Position numbers and translations under genes: made by a program. A model generated the notes under the pieces. It saw nothing but the letters and a program-made list of their open reading frames with translations. It was not told where the DNA came from and searched no databases. From Thalassococcus_A lentus (GTDB taxonomy: Bacteria; Pseudomonadota; Alphaproteobacteria; Rhodobacterales; Rhodobacteraceae), in the NCBI RefSeq assembly GCF_028023555.1, contig NZ_JAQIOY010000001.1, forward strand, positions 1 to 64,000: 64,000 nucleotides of DNA, given 5' to 3'. Positions within the stretch are counted from its first letter, which is position 1, and each line of letters opens with the position of its first letter. This document shows positions 50,242 through 57,937 of the stretch, piece after piece.

Positions 50242-50960
50242 GCCTCGCCTCCTTCTTCAGCGGGGGCCTCTTCAGCCGCGGCTTGTGCAGATTTCAGCGC
50301 AGCAGGCAGAACGACATTCTCGGGCGTCGGCTTCTTGACCGCGTCCTTGATTGTCACCCAACCACCCTTGGAGCCAGGAACGGCGCCTTTGATCATGATC
50401 AGACCACGATCGCTGTCGGTCTTGACGACCTGCAGGTTCTGCGTGGTGACACGAACGGCACCCATGTGGCCGGCCATCTTCTTACCTTTGAAGACTTTGC
50501 CGGGATCCTGACACTGACCAGTCGAACCATGCGAACGGTGCGAAATCGAAACACCGTGCGTGGCACGCAGGCCGCCGAAGTTGTGCCGCTTCATGGCACC
50601 GGCGAAACCTTTACCGATCGTGGTGCCGGACACATCAACGTACTGACCTTCAAAGTAATGGTCAGCGATGATTTCCTCGCCCACTTCAATCAGGTTCTCA
50701 GGGCTAACGCGGAATTCAGCGATCTTACGCTTTGGTTCCACCTTGGCAGCCGCAAAGTGACCGCGCATAGCCTTGGATGTGTTCTTCGCCTTGGCGGCGC
50801 CTGCACCGAGCTGAACGGCGCTGTAGCCATCCTTGTCTGCGGTACGCTGAGCCACGACCTGCAGCTGATCCAGCTGAAGAACAGTGACGGGGATCTGCTT
50901 GCCGTCTTCCATGAAGAGACGGGTCATGCCGATCTTTTTTGCAATAACTCCAGAGCGCAT
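50238..50960 (-). CDS. rplC: 50S ribosomal protein L3
   Basis: 240 residues. It starts MRSGVIAKKIGMTRLFMEDGKQIPVTVLQL and contains the central loop HNFGGLRATHGVSISHRSHGSTGQCQDPGKVFKGKKMAGHMG, which carries the glutamine methylated in Gram-negative L3. The Ala/Glu-rich C-terminal tail is a lineage feature. Confidence 0.98.
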   Translation of the reverse strand: MRSGVIAKKIGMTRLFMEDGKQIPVTVLQLDQLQVVAQRTADKDGYSAVQLGAGAAKAKNTSKAMRGHFAAAKVEPKRKIAEFRVSPENLIEVGEEIIADHYFEGQYVDVSGTTIGKGFAGAMKRHNFGGLRATHGVSISHRSHGSTGQCQDPGKVFKGKKMAGHMGAVRVTTQNLQVVKTDSDRGLIMIKGAVPGSKGGWVTIKDAVKKPTPENVVLPAALKSAQAAAEEAPAEEGGEA

Positions 50961-50975
50961 TGTCTGTAGCCCCCC

Positions 50976-51284
50976 TTACACCTTGATCTCGACGTCAACG
51001 CCAGCGGCGAGGTCGAGCTTCATCAGGGCGTCCACGGTCTGCGGGGTCGGATCCACGATATCAAGCATACGCTTGTGCGTGCGGATCTCGAACTGATCAC
51101 GGGACTTCTTGTTCACGTGGGGACCACGCAGAACGGTGAATTTTTCGATCTTGTTCGGCAGCGGGATCGGGCCACGCACCTGCGCGCCGGTCCGCTTTGC
51201 GGTGTTCACGATCTCTTGCGTCGACGCGTCCAGGACGCGGTAGTCGAACGCCTTGAGCCGGATCCGGATGTTCTGGCTTTGCAT
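50976..51284 (-). CDS. rpsJ: 30S ribosomal protein S10
   Basis: 102 residues, complete: IRIRLKAFDYRVLDASTQEIVNTAKRTGAQVRGPIPLPNK and HVNKKSRDQFEIRTHKRMLDIV. It is also the NusB partner in antitermination (NusE). It heads the S10 unit, with a promoter overlapping the 3' end of tuf. Confidence 0.98.
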   Translation of the reverse strand: MQSQNIRIRLKAFDYRVLDASTQEIVNTAKRTGAQVRGPIPLPNKIEKFTVLRGPHVNKKSRDQFEIRTHKRMLDIVDPTPQTVDALMKLDLAAGVDVEIKV

Positions 51285-51361
51285 GTTTCTAGCCTATCTT
51301 GGCGTTTGGATTGAGAGGAGGAAGCCGGACCATCCGGCCCCCTCTTCGAACCCGTATTTCC

Positions 51362-51388
51362 AGAGGCGCGAAAGCGCGCCTCTTTTTT
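51362..51388. terminator. Hairpin with T-tract on the plus strand, in the rpsJ leader
   Basis: AGAGGCGCG-AAAG-CGCGCCTCT forms a 9-bp stem. TTTTTT follows on the plus strand, so as an intrinsic terminator it faces against the genes. On the rpsJ transcript the same stem is preceded, not followed, by the complementary A-run. It may stop antisense reading into tuf or act as a leader structure. Confidence 0.65.
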
Positions 51389-51447
51389 AGGTTTGTCGGC
51401 CTTGGCAGGGCAGGGTTGGATCAACCCGCTGACTGCCTCGGCAACGG

Positions 51448-51476
51448 CGTATAAATTTACGCGACGATTTTGGCGA
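51448..51476 (-). promoter_or_regulatory. Candidate promoter of the S10 unit
   Basis: -35 TCGCCA and -10 TATACG spaced 17 bp; the -35 lies in the last codons of tuf. The -10 is identical to that of rpsL, rpmC and rplO. A leader of about 155 bases with a hairpin follows. Confidence 0.65.
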
Positions 51477-52632
51477 CGACGCCGGAACCGACGGTGCGGC
51501 CACCTTCGCGGATCGCGAAGCGCAGGCCTTCTTCCATCGCGATCGGGGCGATCAGCTCGACGTTGAACTTCAGGTTGTCACCAGGCATCACCATCTCGGT
51601 GCCCGAAGGAAGCTCAACCGTGCCGGTCACGTCCGTCGTACGGAAGTAGAACTGTGGACGGTAGTTCGCAAAGAACGGCGTGTGACGGCCGCCTTCTTCC
51701 TTGGTCAGGATGTAGACCTCGGCTTCGAACTTCGTGTGCGGGTTCACCGAACCTGGCTTACACAGAACCTGGCCACGCTCAACGCCTTCACGGTCAACAC
51801 CACGCAGCAGCGCGCCGATGTTGTCGCCCGCTTCACCGCGGTCCAGCAGCTTGCGGAACATTTCAACGCCGGTGCAGGTCGTCTTCGAGGTGTCGCGGAT
51901 GCCCACGATCTCGATTTCGTCACCCACGTTGATCACGCCACGCTCAACACGGCCGGTCACAACGGTACCACGACCCGAGATCGAGAAAACGTCTTCGATC
52001 GGCATCAGGAACGGCTGGTCAATCGCGCGCTCAGGCTGCGGGATGTACTCATCCACGGCCGCCATCAGTTCCTTGATCTTGTTCTCGCCGATGTTCTCGT
52101 CACGGCCTTCCATCGCCGCAAGCGCAGAGCCCGCGATGATCGGAATATCGTCGCCCGGGAAATCGTACTCGGACAGAAGTTCACGAACTTCCATCTCAAC
52201 CAGCTCCAGAAGCTCTTCGTCGTCAACCTGATCAACCTTGTTCAGGAAAACAACCATCGCCGGAATACCAACCTGACGGCCAAGCAGGATGTGCTCACGC
52301 GTCTGTGGCATCGGGCCGTCGGCCGCGTTCACAACCAGGATCGCGCCGTCCATCTGCGCAGCACCGGTGATCATGTTCTTCACGTAGTCGGCGTGGCCGG
52401 GGCAGTCGACGTGGGCGTAGTGACGCGCGTCCGTCTCGTACTCAACGTGCGCGGTCGAGATCGTGATGCCACGAGCCTTCTCTTCCGGCGCGCCGTCAAT
52501 CTGATCGTACGCCTGGAAGTCTCCAAAGTACTTCGTGATCGCCGCCGTCAGCGTCGTCTTGCCGTGGTCAACGTGACCAATCGTGCCGATGTTGCAATGC
52601 GGTTTACCGCGCTCAAACTTTTCCTTTGCCAT
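51457..52632 (-). CDS. tuf: Elongation factor Tu
   Basis: 391 residues. GTPase motifs are GHVDHGKT (from residue 19), DCPGHADYVKNM and NKVDQVDD; GITISTAHVEYET is the switch I stretch. It delivers aminoacyl-tRNA to the ribosome. Many alphaproteobacteria have a second copy; none is in this window. It lies 88 bp after fusA, across a palindrome-rich gap. Confidence 0.98.
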   Translation of the reverse strand: MAKEKFERGKPHCNIGTIGHVDHGKTTLTAAITKYFGDFQAYDQIDGAPEEKARGITISTAHVEYETDARHYAHVDCPGHADYVKNMITGAAQMDGAILVVNAADGPMPQTREHILLGRQVGIPAMVVFLNKVDQVDDEELLELVEMEVRELLSEYDFPGDDIPIIAGSALAAMEGRDENIGENKIKELMAAVDEYIPQPERAIDQPFLMPIEDVFSISGRGTVVTGRVERGVINVGDEIEIVGIRDTSKTTCTGVEMFRKLLDRGEAGDNIGALLRGVDREGVERGQVLCKPGSVNPHTKFEAEVYILTKEEGGRHTPFFANYRPQFYFRTTDVTGTVELPSGTEMVMPGDNLKFNVELIAPIAMEEGLRFAIREGGRTVGSGVVAKIVA

Positions 52633-52655
52633 GGTATTGGCTCCCTATTTTTCGT

Positions 52656-52714
52656 GTGGGCGGTGGACCTGCGGCCCACCCTACGGTGGTGGGTAGGGCG
52701 GGGTTCACCCCGCC
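52656..52714. repeat. REP-like palindromes between fusA and tuf
   Basis: Three stems overlap or adjoin: GTGGGC with GCCCAC (52656-52679), CCCACC with GGTGGG (52675-52693), and GGCGGGG-TTCA-CCCCGCC (52697-52714). The first two compete. The style resembles the short intergenic palindromes common in roseobacter genomes. Confidence 0.6.
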
Positions 52715-52720
52715 ATCCCG

Positions 52721-54838
52721 TTATGCGTATTTCGCCTGGATCTCGTCCGAGATGTTCTGCGGTACTGGATCGTAGTGATCGAACTGCATCGTAAACTGCG
52801 CGCGGCCCGAGGACATGGAACGCAGTGTGTTGATGTAGCCAAACATGTTGGCCAGAGGCACCATGGCGTTGATCGCAACGGCGTTGCCGCGCGGCTCCTG
52901 CCCGGTCACCTGACCACGACGCGAAGTCAAATCGCCGATGATACCACCAGTGTAATCCTCAGGTGTGATCACTTCGACTTTCATGATCGGCTCAAGCAAC
53001 TTGGCACCCGCCTTGCGCATACCTTCGCGCATACCCATGCGGGATGCGATTTCGAAGGCCAGAACCGAGGAGTCCACGTCGTGGAACTTACCGTCGATCA
53101 GTGCAACCTTGAAGTCGATGACCGGGAAGCCCGCCAGAGGACCGGAGTCCATAACCGACTTGATGCCCTTTTCGACGCCAGGGATGTATTCCTTTGGAAC
53201 CGCACCACCAACAATGCGAGACTCGAAGGAGTAGCCTTCGCCCGGCTCTGTCGGTGTGATGATGAGCTTGACCTCAGCAAACTGACCCGAACCACCCGAC
53301 TGCTTCTTGTGGGTGTAGGTGTGCTCGACTTCGTGACCGATGGTCTCGCGGTAAGCAACCTGAGGCGCACCAATGTTCGCTTCAACCTTGAATTCACGCT
53401 TGAGGCGGTCAACCAGGATGTCCAGGTGAAGTTCGCCCATGCCCTTCATGATCGTCTGACCAGACTCGAGGTCGGTTTCGACGCGGAAGGATGGGTCTTC
53501 GGCGGCCAGACGGGCCAGACCCTGAGACATCTTTTCCTGGTCGCCCTTGGTTTTGGGCTCAACAGCAATCTCGATAACCGGATCCGGGAATGTCATGGTT
53601 TCCAGAACCACTGGTTCCTTGGCATCACATAGGGTGTCGCCTGTTGTGGTGTCTTTCAGACCGGCCAGCGCGATGATGTCGCCAGCAAACGCTTCTTCGA
53701 TCTCTTCACGGTTGTTGGAGTGCATCATCATCATACGACCGATGCGCTCTTTCTTACCTTTGGTCGAGTTCAGGATGCTGTCACCCTTGTTCATCGTACC
53801 AGAGTAGATGCGTGTGAAGGTCAGAGAGCCAACGAAGGGGTCGTTCATGATTTTGAACGCCAGGCCAGAGAAGGCCATGTCATCGTCAGCGCGACGAGCA
53901 ATGTTACGCTCTTCCGTTTCATCGCCTGGGGCGAAACCCATGTAGTCGACAACGTCCAGCGGGCTGGGCAGGTAGTCGATCACAGCGTTGAGCAGCGGCT
54001 GAACACCTTTGTTCTTGAACGCGGAACCACCAAGAACAGGAACGAACGACATGTTCAGAGTACCCATGCGCAGCAGTTTGCGCAGGGTTGGAACATCGGG
54101 CTCGTTGCCTTCGAGGTAGGCTTCCATCGCGTCGTCGTCTTGCTCGACGGCGGCTTCGATCATCTTCTCGCGCCATTCGGCGGCCATGTCCTGCAGGCTT
54201 TCGCGGATCGGACCTTTGACCCAGGACGCGCCCAGATCTTCACCCTGCCACAGCCACTCTTCCATGGTCACGAGATCAACCAGGCCTTCCAGTTCGCTTT
54301 CCGCGCCGATTGGAACACCAACCGGGATTGCGCGTGCGCCTGTACGATCTTCGATCATCTCAACACAGTTGAAGAAGTCTGCGCCGATCTTGTCCATCTT
54401 GTTGACGAACACCATGCGCGGAACCTTGTAGCGGTCCGCCTGACGCCAGACTGTTTCAGTCTGAGGCTCAACACCTGCGTTTGCGTCCAGAACACAAACC
54501 GCACCATCGAGAACAGCCAACGAACGCTCAACTTCGATTGTGAAGTCAACGTGTCCGGGGGTGTCGATGATGTTCAGGCGGTGCTTTGGGCTGTCTGCCT
54601 GCTGACCGTCTTCGGTGCGTTCCCAGAATGTGGTTGTCGCAGCCGAAGTGATCGTGATGCCACGCTCCTGCTCCTGCTCCATCCAGTCCATGGTGGCCGC
54701 ACCATCGTGCACCTCACCGATGTTGTGGGACTTGCCGGTGTAAAACAGGATACGCTCCGAGCAGGTGGTCTTACCTGCATCGATGTGCGCCATGATACCG
54801 AAGTTGCGGTATAGTTCGAGCGGATATTCGCGAGCCAT
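52721..54838 (-). CDS. fusA: Elongation factor G
   Basis: 705 residues. GTPase motifs are AHIDAGKTT, DTPGHVDFTIEVERSL and NKMDKIGADF, followed by the EF-G domains II-V (FVGSLTFTRIYSG, MGELHLDILVDRLKREF, GGIIGDLTSRRGQVTGQEPRGNA). It drives translocation and, with RRF, recycling. Standard str-operon position between rpsG and tuf. Confidence 0.98.
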   Translation of the reverse strand: MAREYPLELYRNFGIMAHIDAGKTTCSERILFYTGKSHNIGEVHDGAATMDWMEQEQERGITITSAATTTFWERTEDGQQADSPKHRLNIIDTPGHVDFTIEVERSLAVLDGAVCVLDANAGVEPQTETVWRQADRYKVPRMVFVNKMDKIGADFFNCVEMIEDRTGARAIPVGVPIGAESELEGLVDLVTMEEWLWQGEDLGASWVKGPIRESLQDMAAEWREKMIEAAVEQDDDAMEAYLEGNEPDVPTLRKLLRMGTLNMSFVPVLGGSAFKNKGVQPLLNAVIDYLPSPLDVVDYMGFAPGDETEERNIARRADDDMAFSGLAFKIMNDPFVGSLTFTRIYSGTMNKGDSILNSTKGKKERIGRMMMMHSNNREEIEEAFAGDIIALAGLKDTTTGDTLCDAKEPVVLETMTFPDPVIEIAVEPKTKGDQEKMSQGLARLAAEDPSFRVETDLESGQTIMKGMGELHLDILVDRLKREFKVEANIGAPQVAYRETIGHEVEHTYTHKKQSGGSGQFAEVKLIITPTEPGEGYSFESRIVGGAVPKEYIPGVEKGIKSVMDSGPLAGFPVIDFKVALIDGKFHDVDSSVLAFEIASRMGMREGMRKAGAKLLEPIMKVEVITPEDYTGGIIGDLTSRRGQVTGQEPRGNAVAINAMVPLANMFGYINTLRSMSSGRAQFTMQFDHYDPVPQNISDEIQAKYA

Positions 54839-54874
54839 TTGCTTTGCCTCTCTGCGTCAGACGAAACTGACGGG

Positions 54875-55345
54875 TTACCAGCGATAGTGGCTGAACGCTT
54901 TGTTGGCGTCGGCCATCTTGTGGGTGTCTTCGCGCTTTTTGACAGCGGAACCACGGGACTGAACGGCATCCAGCAATTCGCCGGCGAGACGCTCTTCCAT
55001 GGTGTTTTCGTTGCGCGAACGCGATGCTGTGATCAGCCAGCGGATCGCCAGCGCCTCACGGCGCTCGGGGCGCACTTCGACGGGAACCTGATACGTGGCA
55101 CCACCAACGCGGCGTGAGCGAACCTCAACCGACGGTTTGATGTTGTCCAGCGCTTCGTGGAACAGTTCCACGGGCGCGCGCTTTACCTTGGCTTCAACGC
55201 GATCCAGCGCGCTGTAGACGATGCGTTCTGCGACCGACTTTTTGCCGTCGATCATCAGGTTGTTCATGAACTTGGTCAGAACCCGATCGCCATATTTGGC
55301 GTCGGGCAGGACTTCGCGCTTCTCTGCGGCGTGACGACGAGACAT
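54875..55345 (-). CDS. rpsG: 30S ribosomal protein S7
   Basis: 156 residues. It starts MSRRHAAEKREVLPDAKYGDRVLTKFMNNLMIDGKKSVAERIVY and contains VRSRRVGGATYQVPVEVRPERREALAIRWL. It organises the 3' domain of 16S rRNA and, in E. coli, represses the str operon. It follows rpsL by 12 bp. Confidence 0.98.
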   Translation of the reverse strand: MSRRHAAEKREVLPDAKYGDRVLTKFMNNLMIDGKKSVAERIVYSALDRVEAKVKRAPVELFHEALDNIKPSVEVRSRRVGGATYQVPVEVRPERREALAIRWLITASRSRNENTMEERLAGELLDAVQSRGSAVKKREDTHKMADANKAFSHYRW

Positions 55346-55357
55346 CTGATCTTCCTC

Positions 55358-55729
55358 TTACTTCGGACGCTTCGCGCCATACTTCGAACGGCGCTGCTTC
55401 CGGTCTTTGACGCCCTGTGTATCGAGAACACCACGAAGGATGTGGTAACGAACACCAGGAAGGTCTTTGACACGGCCGCCACGGATCAGGACAACAGAGT
55501 GTTCCTGAAGGTTGTGGCTCTCACCGGGGATGTAGCTGATTACCTCGTAACCATTGGTCAGACGGACCTTTGCCACCTTCCGCATAGCCGAGTTCGGCTT
55601 CTTGGGGGTGGTGGTGTACACGCGGGTGCAAACACCGCGCTTCTGAGGGCACTGCTCAAGGTGCTGAGACTTCGAGCGCTTGACTTTTGGCTGCCGCGGC
55701 TTGCGGATCAGCTGTTGGATCGTGGGCAT
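55358..55729 (-). CDS. rpsL: 30S ribosomal protein S12
   Basis: 123 residues, starting MPTIQQLIRKPRQPKVKRSKS. Decoding-centre loops TTTPKKPNSAMRKVAKVRL and RGGRVKDLPGVRYH are wild type: Lys43 and Lys88, the two main streptomycin-resistance positions, are both lysine, so the strain should be sensitive at this locus. The frame is open 77 codons upstream, but that stretch is leader. Confidence 0.98.
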   Translation of the reverse strand: MPTIQQLIRKPRQPKVKRSKSQHLEQCPQKRGVCTRVYTTTPKKPNSAMRKVAKVRLTNGYEVISYIPGESHNLQEHSVVLIRGGRVKDLPGVRYHILRGVLDTQGVKDRKQRRSKYGAKRPK

Positions 55730-56016
55730 TCCGGTTTCTTCCCCGTACTTCTCACATATGTGGTGCACGAGGACCCCCCGTGCCTTGGTTTGTCTTAAGC
55801 GCCCTGCGCGTCCGCAGGTCGCCGGTTCTTTGCGCGCCGGATAAACGACGCAAAACACCGCTACCGCCACCAAGAATGGGGCGACGCGGTGGGTGTCCAG
55901 AGGATCGGAGCGCAGGGCCCGGATCTTGACCGCTTCAGTACTGATAATAGCCCCGGGCACAACGGCACCCCGGGCTGATTAGCGGCGCGTATAGGGGGAG
56001 TCGGAAGGCATGTCAA
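55730..56016 (-). promoter_or_regulatory. str operon promoter and long rpsL leader
   Basis: -35 TTGACA (56011-56016) and -10 TATACG (55988-55993) are spaced exactly 17 bp, with CCCCC before the -10. This is the best promoter in the window. The predicted leader is about 250 bases. It begins with a GC-rich imperfect hairpin (AGCCC with GGGCT arms around 55949-55976) and contains no gene I believe. The plus-strand glycosyltransferase-like gene starts on the other side, at 56091. Confidence 0.88.
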
Positions 56017-56090
56017 CAGCCCTGCCCGCTTGCTCCATCGCGCTGGCAATGCAATGCATGGTGGAAAGCCATGCCACCGAAGGGCAACCC

Positions 56091-56897
56091 ATGCAAGTGA
56101 TCGGTTTATGTCGTTTTTCTTATCCAGCCGAAGGCGGTTTTCAGGTCGAACACCAAAGCATCGAGGACCGCAGGGCTTATCTATATGATCCGGTCCGTAT
56201 GGACGAACGATTTGCGACGTTTCAGGCCATTACATTGCCGGCTTTGAAAGCCCAGACAGATCAGGAATTCACCTTCGCCATCCTCATTGACGAGGCGCTG
56301 CCCGATCCGTTGGCTGCACGCTTGTTCGACATGATCGCTGACATGCCACAGGCAAAGGTTATCGCCATGCCACCGGGGCCACATCGCAAGACCTGCCAGT
56401 CCGTGCTGAATGGATGTCGGAACGATGTGAAAGAGCCCTGCCTTCAGTTCCGTCTGGATGACGACGATGCGGTTGCCGTGGATTTCGTGGAACGGTTGAA
56501 ACGCGACAGCGAAACCGTGGCTGGGCTTCACGATCAGCATCGCAGCTTTGCGATAGACTATAATCGTGGGTTCATCGTTCAGCCATCATCCCGGGGAATT
56601 CAGGCCAAGCCCTGCGTGTTGCCGTTCTACCCAATGGGTTTGGGCATGGCGGTTCGTGGCGGGAACCAGCAAAGCATCATGAACTTTGCCCACGGAAAAC
56701 TGCCTCAGTTCATGCCAACCGTGACCTTTACCGATACGCCTATGTATTTACGTGGTCACAACGACTTTAACGACTCGCGCCAAAAGGCCCATGTGGCTGC
56801 GCAGGAATTGCCGGACGCGGACCCAGAAACGCTCGCTATTCTGAAGGATCGGTTCGCCGTGACTCCGGCCGGGATCAAGGCCGCTTTCGGCGTTTGA
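56091..56897 (+). CDS. Glycosyltransferase-like protein (putative rhamnosyltransferase family)
   Basis: 268 residues from ATG 56091 (MQVIGLCRFSYPAEGGFQVEH), with AAGGG upstream. The middle has LKAQTDQEFTFAILIDEALP and the metal-binding-like FRLDDDDAV, typical of GT-A-fold sugar transferases; the family is common in roseobacters, annotated as putative rhamnosyl transferase. It probably adds a sugar to an envelope polysaccharide, acceptor unknown. It lies between rpoC and the rpsL promoter, convergent with the DMT transporter gene and overlapping its end by 23 bp. Confidence 0.78.
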   Translation: MQVIGLCRFSYPAEGGFQVEHQSIEDRRAYLYDPVRMDERFATFQAITLPALKAQTDQEFTFAILIDEALPDPLAARLFDMIADMPQAKVIAMPPGPHRKTCQSVLNGCRNDVKEPCLQFRLDDDDAVAVDFVERLKRDSETVAGLHDQHRSFAIDYNRGFIVQPSSRGIQAKPCVLPFYPMGLGMAVRGGNQQSIMNFAHGKLPQFMPTVTFTDTPMYLRGHNDFNDSRQKAHVAAQELPDADPETLAILKDRFAVTPAGIKAAFGV

Positions 56898-57759
56898 CCT
56901 GTGCCTCGCGCCACAGCGTAAATAGCCCCATCCCGACGATCAGGGTCGCTCCAACCAGCGTCAGAGAACTGGGCCAGTCCCCAAAGACGAACCATCCCAG
57001 GATCAGCGCCCAGACCAGCCCTGTGTACCGGAATGGTGCCACAAAACTGACATCGCCAACCCGCATGACCATTACACTGAACGTATAACCTCCGACGATG
57101 AACAACGAAGTGGCGGCCAGCAACCACGTTGCTTGCGTATCAACGGCGATCCAGTCCTGACCGACTGACCAAATCGCGGCGAATATGAGCACGCAAACCG
57201 ATGCCCACGCCGTGACGGTCAGCGACGGAACCTGCGCAGACATGCGCCGCGTGGCGAGATCGCGGACAGTGACGCCCGCGACGGCAATCAACGCGTAAAC
57301 TGACCACGCATCAAAGCCATCTGTCCCTGGCCGCACGATCAACAGCATTCCGCAAAAGCCAACGGCGATAGCGATCCAACGTCGCCATCCCACGGCCTCT
57401 GCGAAAAAGAGCGCGCCGCCCAGCGTGACGGTCAAAGGCAACATTTGCAGCAAGGCCGCAACATTCGCGATCGGCATATGAATGAGCGCCGTTAGGAAAA
57501 AGTAGGCAGAGGCAACCTCGGCAGCGCTGCGCAGGACAACCAGCCCCAGATCCTTTCGAGGCAACCGCAATCGCAACTGCCCAATGGAGGCCGCCAGCAC
57601 GACAATGAATAGTGTCGCGACACTGCCCCGGATCACAAGGATCTGTGACAAAGGCATACCAAGCGCACCGAGCGCTTTGACGGCAGTGTCGCCAAAGGTG
57701 AAGCTGGCCATAGAAGCCATCATCAGCATCGCGCCACGTGTGTTGTCCGAGAATTGCAT
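56875..57759 (-). CDS. DMT-superfamily transporter (EamA)
   Basis: 294 residues with ten predicted helices in two EamA repeats, the first around MLMMASMASFTFGDTAVKALGALGMPLSQILVIRG and the second around WSVYALIAVAGVTVRDLATRRMSAQ and FVAPFRYTGLVWALILGWFVFGDWPSSLTLVGATLIVG. Members export amino acids, nucleotides or other metabolites; the substrate here is unknown. A separate minus-strand unit upstream of the rpsL promoter. Confidence 0.9.
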   Translation of the reverse strand: MQFSDNTRGAMLMMASMASFTFGDTAVKALGALGMPLSQILVIRGSVATLFIVVLAASIGQLRLRLPRKDLGLVVLRSAAEVASAYFFLTALIHMPIANVAALLQMLPLTVTLGGALFFAEAVGWRRWIAIAVGFCGMLLIVRPGTDGFDAWSVYALIAVAGVTVRDLATRRMSAQVPSLTVTAWASVCVLIFAAIWSVGQDWIAVDTQATWLLAATSLFIVGGYTFSVMVMRVGDVSFVAPFRYTGLVWALILGWFVFGDWPSSLTLVGATLIVGMGLFTLWREAQVKRRKRP

Positions 57760-57883
57760 GAGTCGGCTTTAGAGCATGGCAATGGCCCGCGGCAACAAGC
57801 GATTTCCATGATCCCGATGTGATCTTTCTGCCCGATCGCACAGCCCAGAGCCTTCGGCGTTGAACATCGGCAATGGCCAACGA

Positions 57884-57914
57884 AAAACGCCCCGACCTGA
57901 GGTCGGGGCGTTTT
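57884..57914. terminator. Terminator of rpoBC
   Basis: AAAACGCCCCGACC and its complement form a 14-bp stem with loop TGA, with AAAAA before and TTTTG after, so it can work both ways. It ends the rpoBC unit 24 bp past the rpoC stop. Confidence 0.95.
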
Positions 57915-57937
57915 GAATTTAATCCGGGTCGCGCAGT

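Noticed and set aside
51682..54814. Long plus-strand frames opposite tuf and fusA
   Set aside because: Their amino acid mix is that of reversed EF-Tu and EF-G codons. No domain is visible.
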